Positions 33,277 to 41,491 of a stretch of 50,010 bases of DNA are shown in pieces. The notes below the pieces were generated by a model. The model searched no databases. It worked only from the letters and a program-made list of their open reading frames with translations, and was not told where the DNA came from. Both the position numbers and the translations under genes were made by a program. This stretch comes from Methanobacteriota archaeon. GTDB lineage: Archaea; Halobacteriota; Methanomicrobia; Methanomicrobiales; Methanospirillaceae. The stretch spans positions 1 through 50,010 of the forward strand of contig JAKPPV010000014.1 of the NCBI GenBank assembly GCA_029547145.1, in the 5' to 3' direction. The stretch's first letter is position 1. Every line of letters starts with the position of its first letter.

Positions 33277-34200
33277 ATGGAACTCGGGGCTCTCTTTCAC
33301 CTCGTGCTCACGCTGTTCGTCCTGGTCCTTGTCGGGTGGGCGGTCCGGCGGATCGGGATCTTCTCGGACGAGGTGACCGCCGGTCTCTCGAGGTTCCTGG
33401 TGAACATCGCCCTCCCTGCGCTCGTGATCGACTCGATGCAGATCCCGTTCGACCCCGCGCTTGCAGGCGAGGGTATGGCAGTCGCCGTCTTCGGTGCCGC
33501 CTGCTACCTGGCAGCGATCGCCTTCGCGCTCGTCTTCCCTGGCCTGATCCGCGCGCGCCCCGATGAACGACAGGTCTTCTCGTTCCTGGTCATCTTCGCG
33601 AACACCGGTTTCATGGGGTACCCGATCGTGAGGGCGATCTGGGGGGAGGGTGCGATCTTCCTCGCGGCGATCTACAACCTGCTCTTCTCGTTTCTCCTCT
33701 TTACTGTCGGTGTTCTGATCCTGAGCGGCCGGGGGGCCGGGTGGCGGGGGGTCAGCCCGCGCGTGCTCCTCTCGCCCGGTATCGTCTCGGTCGGCATCGG
33801 TCTTTCCTTCTTTCTCCTCTCGGTCGACCTGCCGGAGGTGATCGGAGGCCCCCTCCGGATGCTCGGCGACCTGACCACCCCGCTCTCGATGGTCGTGATC
33901 GGCGCGCTTCTCGCCCGCCTCGACGCCCGGACGATCTTCGGCAATCCCCGGGTCTATCTCTTTTCAGCCGTTCGACTCCTTGTCATGCCGCTCGCGACGT
34001 TCGCCGTCCTCCGGGCGGTTCTCGACGACCCGCTCGTTCTCGGGGTCCTGGTGATGATGGCCGCGATGCCCGGAGCGACCAATGCTGCGCTCTTCGCCGA
34101 GGAGTACGGGGTCAACCCCGAGCTCGCTTCGCAGGCGGTCTTCGTCACGACGCTCTTCTGCATCGTGACGATCCCCCTCGTGGCCACCCTCGTCACCTGA
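33277..34200 (+). CDS. AEC (auxin efflux carrier)-family transporter
   Basis: The 307-residue protein has about ten hydrophobic segments arranged as two inverted halves. Family motifs include GIFSDEVTAGLSRFLVNIALPALV near the N-terminus and MAAMPGATNAALFAEEYG in the second half. Bacterial and archaeal members export or import organic acids such as malate and 2-oxoacids. The substrate here is unknown. The ATG at 33277 marks the typical start of the first helix. It is divergent from the parvulin gene. Confidence 0.88.
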   Translation: MELGALFHLVLTLFVLVLVGWAVRRIGIFSDEVTAGLSRFLVNIALPALVIDSMQIPFDPALAGEGMAVAVFGAACYLAAIAFALVFPGLIRARPDERQVFSFLVIFANTGFMGYPIVRAIWGEGAIFLAAIYNLLFSFLLFTVGVLILSGRGAGWRGVSPRVLLSPGIVSVGIGLSFFLLSVDLPEVIGGPLRMLGDLTTPLSMVVIGALLARLDARTIFGNPRVYLFSAVRLLVMPLATFAVLRAVLDDPLVLGVLVMMAAMPGATNAALFAEEYGVNPELASQAVFVTTLFCIVTIPLVATLVT

Positions 34201-34365
34201 GTGAGGTTGTCCAGGGTGGCGGGGCCTCTCCGGAGCCGGCAGGACCGCCGTTCCACACGCTCTCCCGACCCCGGGATACACGCCGGATGCCCGGGTTGCA
34301 CGTTCGGCGCCGGTGCCGGTCCGGGCCGGTCTCCGTTCATCTATAGAGAGAACAGTTCGGCATGG

Positions 34366-34373
34366 TTTAATAC
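34366..34373 (+). promoter_or_regulatory. TATA box TTTAATAC of the META lipoprotein gene
   Basis: The box is centred about 25 nt before the ATG at 34395, with no ribosome binding site, so the transcript is probably leaderless. Confidence 0.5.
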
Positions 34374-34394
34374 CGAAACTATCGAAAAATACGT

Positions 34395-35351
34395 ATGCAC
34401 CGTACTCTCTTCCGTGCGGCCCTCGTCGGGCTCATCGCGATCGCGATGCTGTTCTGCGCCGGCTGCACGACCACTCCGTCGGGTAACGCGACCCCGTCCG
34501 GAACGACGGTTGCGACCGGCACGCCGACAGAGACCACCGGCACGGCGACCATCGCCCCGACGACCACCGAGGAGGCCAATCTCACCCCGACGGTCGGAGC
34601 AAATCAGACACCCGCAGCGGAGCCCGTCGTGACGCCCGGGCTGATGAACACCACCTGGGAGTGGACCGCGATCGAGACGATGGACGGCATGAACCAGACC
34701 GTTGTCACGAACCCGTCCATGTACTCGCTCGTCTTCCACCCGAACGGGTCGTACGGCATCAGGAACGACTGTAATGTCGGTGCCGGCAACTACACCCTTG
34801 CCACAACCTCGCTCAACCTGACCGCCCCGGTGACGACGCTCGCCTGGTGTGGAAACGAGTCGCATGACCAGCTCTTCCTTGCATCGCTCCTGAACGTCTC
34901 CGCCTATACGCTCACCCCGGCGGGCAGGCTCTCCCTCGCTCTCGGCGAGTCCGGTCAGCAGATGGTCTTCAAGGCGAACGTCACCGAAGCGACCCCCGTC
35001 ATCAACGCCACCTTCGTGAACAAGACCTGGCGCTGGACCGGCATGACCCAGACGATGCCCTCGAAGGAGGTGACGGTCTCGAACCCGAACCAGTACACCA
35101 TCTTCTTTGCCCCGAACGGAACATACGCCGTGAAGGCCGACTGCAACACCGGCACGGGGAACTTCACCCTCGAGAAGACGGTCCTCAAGATCTCGAAGCC
35201 CACCCTCACCAAGGCGTACTGCGGTGACCGCTCGGTCGACCGCGACTTCCTCGACGGGCTGTCCCGCGTGAAGGCATTCCAGACCGACTCGACGGGCCGG
35301 CTGATCCTCACGATGGAGAACCCGAACAACCGCATGATCTTCAAGCCCTGA
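34395..35351 (+). CDS. Lipoprotein with two META domains
   Basis: The 318-residue protein has a signal segment and lipobox-like LFCAGC (C24), a Thr/Pro-rich linker to about residue 85, and two META (HslJ-like) domains of ~110 residues. Each repeats the pattern NxTW.WTxMxxxM, FxPNGxYxxxxDCNxGxGN and a final Thr-x-Ala-(Trp/Tyr)-Cys-Gly. META domains occur in surface or heat/antibiotic-stress proteins; their ligand is unknown. Many Asn-x-Ser/Thr sites suggest N-glycosylation. A T7 run after the stop codon ends the transcript. Confidence 0.9.
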   Translation: MHRTLFRAALVGLIAIAMLFCAGCTTTPSGNATPSGTTVATGTPTETTGTATIAPTTTEEANLTPTVGANQTPAAEPVVTPGLMNTTWEWTAIETMDGMNQTVVTNPSMYSLVFHPNGSYGIRNDCNVGAGNYTLATTSLNLTAPVTTLAWCGNESHDQLFLASLLNVSAYTLTPAGRLSLALGESGQQMVFKANVTEATPVINATFVNKTWRWTGMTQTMPSKEVTVSNPNQYTIFFAPNGTYAVKADCNTGTGNFTLEKTVLKISKPTLTKAYCGDRSVDRDFLDGLSRVKAFQTDSTGRLILTMENPNNRMIFKP

Positions 35352-35371
35352 GGGCAGAACGATCGTCCATC

Positions 35372-35378
35372 TTTTTTT
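35372..35378 (+). terminator. T7 terminator of the META lipoprotein gene
   Basis: Seven consecutive T lie 20 nt after the stop codon. The 232-nt gap to the convergent mcm 3' end holds no other recognisable feature. Confidence 0.55.
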
Positions 35379-35583
35379 CCCGGTCAGCCGCCGGTGGCGG
35401 GTCCGGTACGGGACGCCCCGATCCCCTCCCCCACGAAGTGCACCCTCTGCAATCCGCCCCGCTGTACGCCTGGAGGCGCGAGGAGGTGGGATCCCTCAAG
35501 GCCGGGACCGAGGTGCGCTGAGATAGCCGTGCCACACCCCGCCTGCCCGAACGGTGGAATGGGGGAAGGTACGGGTGTACCGC

Positions 35584-38500
35584 CTAGATCAGCTTGATCA
35601 CGCCGTTCTTCGGCTCCATCGCCTCGCCTGAGCGGAGGAAGTGCTCGATCTGCTTCCTGATCTCCTCGCGCGCGTAGCCCTGCTGCGCGAGGAGATCCAC
35701 CACCTGGGCGATCTGAGCCCGACCCGTGATGTCCGCGTTCTCGCGGATCGCCTCCTTGATCGCACGAATCAGGTCGCGCTTCCCCTTCGAGATCCCGGTC
35801 GCCACCCTGTCGATGTCGAACGTCCCGGTCTTCGGGTCGTAGGCGACCTGCCGAAGGCAGGTATCGACGATCCGCACGACACGTTCCGCATCGGGCGCCT
35901 CGATCCGGCGCGCCAGCCTGATCCGTGCCGAGGCCTCAGCGAGCCGGACGAGCGCCTCCAGCTGCCGGGCGGTGACCGGGACGGGCTTGTTGGTATCGGC
36001 CAGGTCCCGGAGGCGCATGTAGTAGTTGACGAGCACCTGCTTCGCCTCGGGGGACATGATCGGGAAACAGGTCCGCTTCGCGTAGGCCACGTACTTTCTG
36101 AGCATCGACGGATCGATCTCCGGGGTCACCGGCGCGAGCTCCCGTCGGATGTATTCATCGTCAACGCCCTCAATCGGCTGGCGGGCGTGCTGGGCGATCA
36201 GCTCCCCGATCCCGTGGGACTTCAGGATATGCTCGGCGATCGCCTCGTCCCGCTTGTGATCGGGCTTGTCGGTCAGGATGAAGATGAGGTCGAACCGCGA
36301 AAGGAGCGATGGAGGCATGTTGATCTGCTCGCCGATATCAGCATATTCGTCGAAACGGCCGAGTTTCGGGTTCGCAGCCCCGAGAAGGGCGCAGCGCGAC
36401 TTCAGCGTCGCCGTGATCCCGGCCTTTGCGACCGAGATGGAGTTGCCGCACCAGACCGGTATCCCGTTGCGCCGGACGTAGACGACGTGGTGCGGCACCT
36501 CGACGCAGTAGATCCGTCCGCGGTAGGGGTGACGCTCGATCTCCCGCCGACCCCGTGCGTTCACGTCCGGTTCGTTCTCGTTGCCACGGTTGAACCTGAC
36601 CTGCCAGGTCCCCTCCCCGGAACGGTCCTGCGGTCCGTCCGTCGTTACCAGGGACGAACGGTCCCCCGACCATCCGGCCTTGAGGAGGACCTCGGTCAGG
36701 TCGTCGGCGAGGCGCCGGGACGGCGTGCGGAAGAGGACAGACCCGGTTCCAGGATCGACGGGGCCACCTTTCGGGACGAGCGCGTCGAGAAAGACCCGGA
36801 GCTGCCCGGGCGGAAGCCTCCTTGTGTATTCGGGGATGCCTGTTCGGTCATCCTTTCCGAGCAGGGCGAGATGGTGTGCAACCGCCTCCGAGTGGATCTC
36901 GAGGGTGTGCCCATCCCAGGTGAACGGGAAGGGGAGCCGTTCAAGGCAGGCACGGATCGGGTCCACCGCCTCGCCGGGTGCAGGGGTGATCAGCACCCGG
37001 TACGCCAGGCCCGTGCCGGGGCTGACGCGAAGAGCACCCCGGGAGAGGTAATACCCGAGCAGGGCGAGCCATTCGTCCATCGGCACCCGGATCGGTCCGT
37101 CCGCGGACGGGATCTCGTGGTGCTCGCGGTGCTCCCCCTTCCACATCGCGTGCTTCCGGAACCGCATGCGAGCATCGGTCGGCACCCCGTCCATCCGCCG
37201 GAGGGCGAAGCCCTCCCACTGGTCGTCGTGGCGACAGAGGTCCACGTAGATCGAGTGGTTCGGGGTGACCGCGAGGTCGAGGGCCGGCGACTTCACGTAG
37301 TAGAGGTCTCCGTCGTACTCCCCTGCGAAGAGGCGGGTCGGCCTCGCGTACTCCAGCTCCCCCTCCGGCGAGAGGGTCGCGACACGGTCGTCCGGCCTGA
37401 GTTCGGGGAAGGGGATCCACCCGCGCTCGGTGAGGATCTCGGTCTCTGCGTCGTAGCACTGCTGTTCCATCGCCTCGTGGAGCGCCGATCGGTCCTCCTT
37501 CTGCATCTTGTCCATCTCGTCCACTGCGGCGATCCCCATGTCCGCCAGGACGAGCGCCCCTGCCTCAAGGGTCCAGCGCCCGTCCCCGAACTCGTCCTTC
37601 ACGGCGGTCGCCGTCAGGCCCGCCTGGGTCGACGACTGCCCCGAGGTGTAGATACCGCGCGGCGAGAGCTTCACGACGTACCGGAGGAGCTGCGACTTCG
37701 CGATCCCGGGGTCCCCGATCAACAGGCAGTGGATGTCCCCGCGCAGGTGGGAGCCGTCCGGCATCGTCTTGGTGATCCCACCGAAGAGCTGGAGCGCGAT
37801 CGCCTCCTTCACCTCCGCGTTTCCGTAGATCGTCGGTGCGATCGAATGCGTGATCTTGTGGTAGATCTCGGGGTCGGACGAGAGACGGTTGATCTCCGCC
37901 TCGTCCTCCTCGCTGATGGAGACCTCCTCGAACTCCTTCTCGGCCACCTCGATCGAGTTCGCCTGGAGGTAGATGTCGAAGACCGTCGACTTCGTGCCGT
38001 GCGTCACCCGCTGCTGCGAACGCAGGATGCCGTTGATCACCACGCGGTCCCCCGGCGCCACGATGCCGGCGATGTCGTCGGTGACGTCCACGTCGAGCGT
38101 CTGGGGCTGCTCTCCCCCCCGGAGCCCCTCGGGTGACTCCTGGATACGGAGCTTCTGGGCATCGACGAAGGAGGACCGCTTCGGGAGGAGGATCAGCTTC
38201 CGGTACGTGCACCCCTCCGTCGCGCACCCGTCGGGTTCGACGAACTGGCCGTACTCCTGCACCTTTCTCGTCAGGTGCCCCCCCGGGCAGCGGAAGACCG
38301 CCTCGACGATCCGGGGACGGACCTCGGTGGCCTTGCGGAGGATCCCCTCGACCGAAACGAATCGGTTGATGTGTTCCGAGCGGATCTCGCGTGCCTGGAT
38401 CCGCTGGGGCAGGTTCGTGAACCGGATGTTTATCCCGGGCTCCTGTGCGGACCGTCCCCGGGCGAGCTGCTGGGACTTCACCGCGTCCCGCACATCCTCG

Positions 38501-38706
38501 ATCACCTTCCCCGGGTTCTCGAGAAGTTCCTCCGCCATCCTCACGCCCACCTTGCCGAAGGCGTAGACGTCGCGGAAGTCGATGTACAGCGACCGCTTCC
38601 TGGGGTACTGCCTGAGCAGCTCGCCGAGCTGGTTCCGGTATCTGTTCTTTAAAAAGCGGGACCAGTCACCCACCCGGTTCGTCGTCTCGTGCTCCTCGGT
38701 TGCCAT
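35584..38706 (-). CDS. mcm: MCM replicative helicase containing an intein
   Basis: The 1040-residue precursor codes a 701-residue MCM helicase interrupted by a 339-residue intein. The N-terminal part has a zinc site (C140, H144, C161, C166). The AAA+ core has Walker A GDPGIAKSQ (331-339) and Walker B with D396-E397 in AAVDEMDKM. Sensor 1 is in GAANPKLGRF after the intein. The C-terminal winged-helix region follows. The insertion lies between HEAMEQQ and SISVAKAG, a strongly conserved point of the ATPase. The gene begins 10 nt after the rfcS stop on the same strand, so clamp loader and helicase are co-expressed. Confidence 0.96.
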   Translation of the reverse strand: MATEEHETTNRVGDWSRFLKNRYRNQLGELLRQYPRKRSLYIDFRDVYAFGKVGVRMAEELLENPGKVIEDVRDAVKSQQLARGRSAQEPGINIRFTNLPQRIQAREIRSEHINRFVSVEGILRKATEVRPRIVEAVFRCPGGHLTRKVQEYGQFVEPDGCATEGCTYRKLILLPKRSSFVDAQKLRIQESPEGLRGGEQPQTLDVDVTDDIAGIVAPGDRVVINGILRSQQRVTHGTKSTVFDIYLQANSIEVAEKEFEEVSISEEDEAEINRLSSDPEIYHKITHSIAPTIYGNAEVKEAIALQLFGGITKTMPDGSHLRGDIHCLLIGDPGIAKSQLLRYVVKLSPRGIYTSGQSSTQAGLTATAVKDEFGDGRWTLEAGALVLADMGIAAVDEMDKMQKEDRSALHEAMEQQCYDAETEILTERGWIPFPELRPDDRVATLSPEGELEYARPTRLFAGEYDGDLYYVKSPALDLAVTPNHSIYVDLCRHDDQWEGFALRRMDGVPTDARMRFRKHAMWKGEHREHHEIPSADGPIRVPMDEWLALLGYYLSRGALRVSPGTGLAYRVLITPAPGEAVDPIRACLERLPFPFTWDGHTLEIHSEAVAHHLALLGKDDRTGIPEYTRRLPPGQLRVFLDALVPKGGPVDPGTGSVLFRTPSRRLADDLTEVLLKAGWSGDRSSLVTTDGPQDRSGEGTWQVRFNRGNENEPDVNARGRREIERHPYRGRIYCVEVPHHVVYVRRNGIPVWCGNSISVAKAGITATLKSRCALLGAANPKLGRFDEYADIGEQINMPPSLLSRFDLIFILTDKPDHKRDEAIAEHILKSHGIGELIAQHARQPIEGVDDEYIRRELAPVTPEIDPSMLRKYVAYAKRTCFPIMSPEAKQVLVNYYMRLRDLADTNKPVPVTARQLEALVRLAEASARIRLARRIEAPDAERVVRIVDTCLRQVAYDPKTGTFDIDRVATGISKGKRDLIRAIKEAIRENADITGRAQIAQVVDLLAQQGYAREEIRKQIEHFLRSGEAMEPKNGVIKLI
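36442..37458 (-). mobile_element. MCM intein with degenerate LAGLIDADG endonuclease
   Basis: The intein covers residues 417-755. Block A begins with Cys1 (CYDAETEILTERGW), block B has TPNHSIYV, block F is YCVEVPHHVVYVRRNG and block G ends VWCGN before Ser+1. The penultimate residue is Gly instead of the usual His. A homing-endonuclease-like middle has WLALLGYYLSRGAL and LRVFLDALVPKGG where the two LAGLIDADG helices should end in Asp or Glu; Arg and Lys/Gly are found instead. Splicing residues are mostly intact, so protein splicing is expected. DNA cutting is probably lost. Confidence 0.9.
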
Positions 38707-38716
38707 CGAGCCCTGC

Positions 38717-39685
38717 CTACCCGTAGCGTCCTGCCGAGAGGACGCACCGTGCGAGGAGGGCCTCCATCTGGAGCTCGGGGTTTCCCCCCTCGGAGAGCCG
38801 GAAGTCGGCCTCTCCCAGGTGGTCGATCATCTCCACTTTCAGAGCCCGGTGCATCGGCAGGCGGATCAGGGTGCGGTAGCACTGCCCGAGCAGCTCGCTC
38901 GGGGCGATCCCGCGCTCGTGCATCAGCTGGGAGAGGAGGCCCTGCGCTGCCTCGAAGTCCTGGGTCACCACAAGCCGGAGGAGCTCGGTGATCTCCTCGG
39001 GGCGCGCGGTTGCCGTCGTCGCGTAGACCATCGTCGCATCGATCCTTTGCGAGGAGAACGCCGCGCCCTGGAGCGCGTTGATCGCGCGCCGCATGTCCCC
39101 CTGCGCCACGTAGGCGATCGCCTGGATCGCTTCATCGGTCACGACGAGCCCCTCGCTGGCGGCGATCCGCCGCATCTCGATCGCGATCGCCTCGGTGCCG
39201 AGTGGCCGGAACCGGTAGATCGCGCACCGGCTCTGGATCGGGTCGATGATCTTCGACGAGTAGTTACACGAGAGAATGAACCGGCAGGTGCGGGCGTAGG
39301 TCTCCATCGTCCGCCGCAGTGCGGCCTGCGCGTCTGGTGTCAGCGCGTCGGCCTCGTCCAGGAACAGGATCTTGAAGTCGGCCCCACCGAGCGGGCTCGT
39401 CCGCGCGAACTCCTTGATCTGGTTCCGGACGACGTCGATGCCGCGCTCGTCCGAGGCGTTCAGTTCGCGGAAGTTCATCTGCCAGGTGTCACCGAAGAAC
39501 TCCCGTGCAAGGGCGACGGCCGCCGTCGTCTTGCCCACGCCGGCAGTCCCCGTGAAGAGGAGGTGCGGCAGGCTCCCGCTCCGTACGTAACTCTGGAGCC
39601 GCTCAACGATCTCTTCCTGGCCGACGATCTCGGCAAGGCAGGTCGGCCGGTACCGCTCGATCCAGATGGTGTGGTCGGTCTCCAT
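38717..39685 (-). CDS. rfcS: Replication factor C small subunit
   Basis: The 322-residue protein is the small subunit of the archaeal sliding-clamp loader. It has Walker A GTAGVGKT (46-53), Walker [10 protein letters not shown], the arginine-finger motif SRC (152-154) and the family collar domain in the C-terminal third. The N-terminal [16 protein letters not shown] is typical. No intein interrupts it, unlike some archaeal homologues. It is the first gene of the rfcS-mcm operon. The upstream DNA has overlapping short inverted repeats (ATCAA-tcgt-TTGAT near 39717-39730). Confidence 0.95.
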   Translation of the reverse strand: METDHTIWIERYRPTCLAEIVGQEEIVERLQSYVRSGSLPHLLFTGTAGVGKTTAAVALAREFFGDTWQMNFRELNASDERGIDVVRNQIKEFARTSPLGGADFKILFLDEADALTPDAQAALRRTMETYARTCRFILSCNYSSKIIDPIQSRCAIYRFRPLGTEAIAIEMRRIAASEGLVVTDEAIQAIAYVAQGDMRRAINALQGAAFSSQRIDATMVYATTATARPEEITELLRLVVTQDFEAAQGLLSQLMHERGIAPSELLGQCYRTLIRLPMHRALKVEMIDHLGEADFRLSEGGNPELQMEALLARCVLSAGRYG

Positions 39686-39959
39686 GCGTGTGTACTTCTT
39701 CTCTCTCGGTGTCCATCAATCGTTTGATCGATTCACCGGGACGATCATTGGAGAGGCAGAGGCGGAGGGCGAGGTCCCGTAGGAGACCGCGAGGCGGAAT
39801 CGCTGGGAGACATCATCAGCCGCTCCTCGAATCGGGCGGGGGTAGAGGACCGATGGCGTCGATTCCCTCCCCTTGGCCGGGAACGTACAGAGGCCCCGGT
39901 GCCGGCATCGACGGCTTGAAACGCTGACGGGACGAGATCTCGTACAGGATTCAGGACGG

Positions 39960-40727
39960 GTGGAGAGAGCGTTGGAACCGGCGGCGCGGGTCTTTGCGGG
40001 CGAACTCGAGCGAGCGACACAGTCATACCGGCACGGGGGCGCCGACTGCCTGCTCCTTCCGTCGGGCGCCGCCATCACCCTCGTCTACCTCGTCGGCGCG
40101 GTCACGGCACTCTCCGGAGATACCAGGACCGCCATGACGGCCCGGGTCGCCGACCCGACGGGAGTCTTTCTCGTCCGCGCAACCAGTCGGGAACCCGAGA
40201 CGCTCACAGCCCTCGCCGCAGTGACCCCTCCGGCGTTTCTTGCCGTGCTCGGATACGCCGTGGGTGGTCGGAACGGCCCCTCGGTCCATCCCGTCTCCGT
40301 CGCGCCGGTCGATCGCGGGACCCGCGACCGGTGGCTGCTTCGGACCGCGGACCTGACCGCAGCGCGGCTCGATGCCGTGCTTGCCCGCCTCCGTGGCGAT
40401 GGTGACGACCCCATCATCGATGCGGCGATCGCGGCCTACCGCATGACGCCGGAGACGGTCGAGGCGCTCGGGGCGATGGCTCTCCGGGCGCTCGACGTGC
40501 TGCCGACCGCGGGCACGCTGCCGTCGCCCTCCGTCCTCCACGAGCTCTCATCCCTCCTCATGGAGCGGATCGAGGCGGGGGGGCGTGACGGGGTGACGAT
40601 CGATGACCTCCTCGTCCTCGCCATGGGAAGGGGACACTCGAAGTCCGAGGTCGAGGAGGCGATCTCCGGGCTGCTCGAGGAGGGTGAATGCTACATGCCC
40701 CGCCGGGGGCTGATCCGGATCGCATGA
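39960..40727 (+). CDS. RPA-associated protein (COG3390-like)
   Basis: The 255-residue protein resembles the archaeal RPA-associated family found next to single-strand DNA-binding replication protein A genes. An N-terminal OB-like part contains PAARVFAGEL, ITLVYLVGAVTAL and ARVADPTGVFLVRA. A C-terminal helical part ends in a winged-helix-like segment, DDLLVLAMGRGHSKSEVEEAI. The GTG at 39960 is chosen because it starts just before the conserved PAARVFAGEL; a TTG at 39972 is also possible. No RPA gene is in the window. The stop overlaps the next start (ATGA), beginning a three-gene coupled operon. Confidence 0.78.
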   Translation: MERALEPAARVFAGELERATQSYRHGGADCLLLPSGAAITLVYLVGAVTALSGDTRTAMTARVADPTGVFLVRATSREPETLTALAAVTPPAFLAVLGYAVGGRNGPSVHPVSVAPVDRGTRDRWLLRTADLTAARLDAVLARLRGDGDDPIIDAAIAAYRMTPETVEALGAMALRALDVLPTAGTLPSPSVLHELSSLLMERIEAGGRDGVTIDDLLVLAMGRGHSKSEVEEAISGLLEEGECYMPRRGLIRIA

Positions 40728-41491
40728 GGATCGAGTTCCTGGAACAGGGTCCTGCAACCCTGGTCGTCAACCGGGAGCGGACCCTGGTCGTCGCCGATCT
40801 CCACTTCGGGATTGAGTCGGACCTCGCGCGGCACGGGTGGCACTTCTCGAGCCGGTCGCTCGAGCGCTTGCACCGGGTGACGGACCTGGTCGACCGGTTC
40901 CGCCCCGATCGCCTCCTCCTCCTCGGCGACGTGAAGCAGTCGGTCCCGTTCACCACCAGGCAGGAGTGGCGGGAGCTCCCCGAGGTGCTCGCCGCGTTCC
41001 GCGCCCGGGCCCCGCTCCTGGTCGTGCCGGGCAACCACGATCCGGGGATCGAGCGACTCCTCCGGCCGGAAGAACTGGCGGAACGGACCGGGGTCGTCGT
41101 CGACGGGGTTGGCTACCTCCACGGTCACACGCTGCCCGCTCCCTGCCTTGCCGGCCTTCTGGTGCTCGTCGGCCACCACCACCCGCTCGCGGCGATCCAG
41201 GACGAGGTCGGGTGTGCGGTGCGCACCCCGGCGTACCTGGTGGGCGAGCTCGACGGTCCCTGTCTCGGTCTCCCTCCGGCCGGTCGTCCGACCCGGGTGC
41301 TCTTTACCCCCGCGTTCAACGAGCTCGCCGGGTACGACGTACAGAGGATCGTGACCGCCCCGTTCAGCCCGGTCTCGCGGTGCCTGAAGAGGGAGACGGT
41401 CGAGGTGCTGCTCGCCGACGGCACCCTGCTCGGGCCGATCGAGGCGCTCGCACCTCCCGATCGGGGCGGAGGGGAGGTGTCGGCGGGATGA
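40724..41491 (+). CDS. Calcineurin-like metallophosphoesterase
   Basis: The 255-residue protein has the complete metallophosphoesterase motif set: VVADLHFGIE, LLGDVKQS, VPGNHDPGIE, YLHGHT and GHHHPL. These coordinate two metals for phosphoester hydrolysis. This archaeal subgroup is often encoded beside RPA-associated genes, suggesting a role on nucleic acid or nucleotide substrates. Both ends overlap neighbours by 4 nt (ATGA), so it is tightly coupled with the RPA-associated gene and the helicase. Confidence 0.9.
   Translation: MRIEFLEQGPATLVVNRERTLVVADLHFGIESDLARHGWHFSSRSLERLHRVTDLVDRFRPDRLLLLGDVKQSVPFTTRQEWRELPEVLAAFRARAPLLVVPGNHDPGIERLLRPEELAERTGVVVDGVGYLHGHTLPAPCLAGLLVLVGHHHPLAAIQDEVGCAVRTPAYLVGELDGPCLGLPPAGRPTRVLFTPAFNELAGYDVQRIVTAPFSPVSRCLKRETVEVLLADGTLLGPIEALAPPDRGGGEVSAG

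Noticed and set aside
35641-38136. An 831-codon frame antisense to mcm
   Set aside because: High GC content keeps antisense frames open. Its translation shows no family, whereas the minus strand encodes a complete MCM helicase and intein.
40837-41487. An N-terminal extension of the Lhr helicase in the same frame
   Set aside because: It lies wholly inside the phosphoesterase gene in another frame, and its translation is Arg/Pro/Gly-rich without conservation. The ATG at 41488 fits the family and the ATGA coupling.
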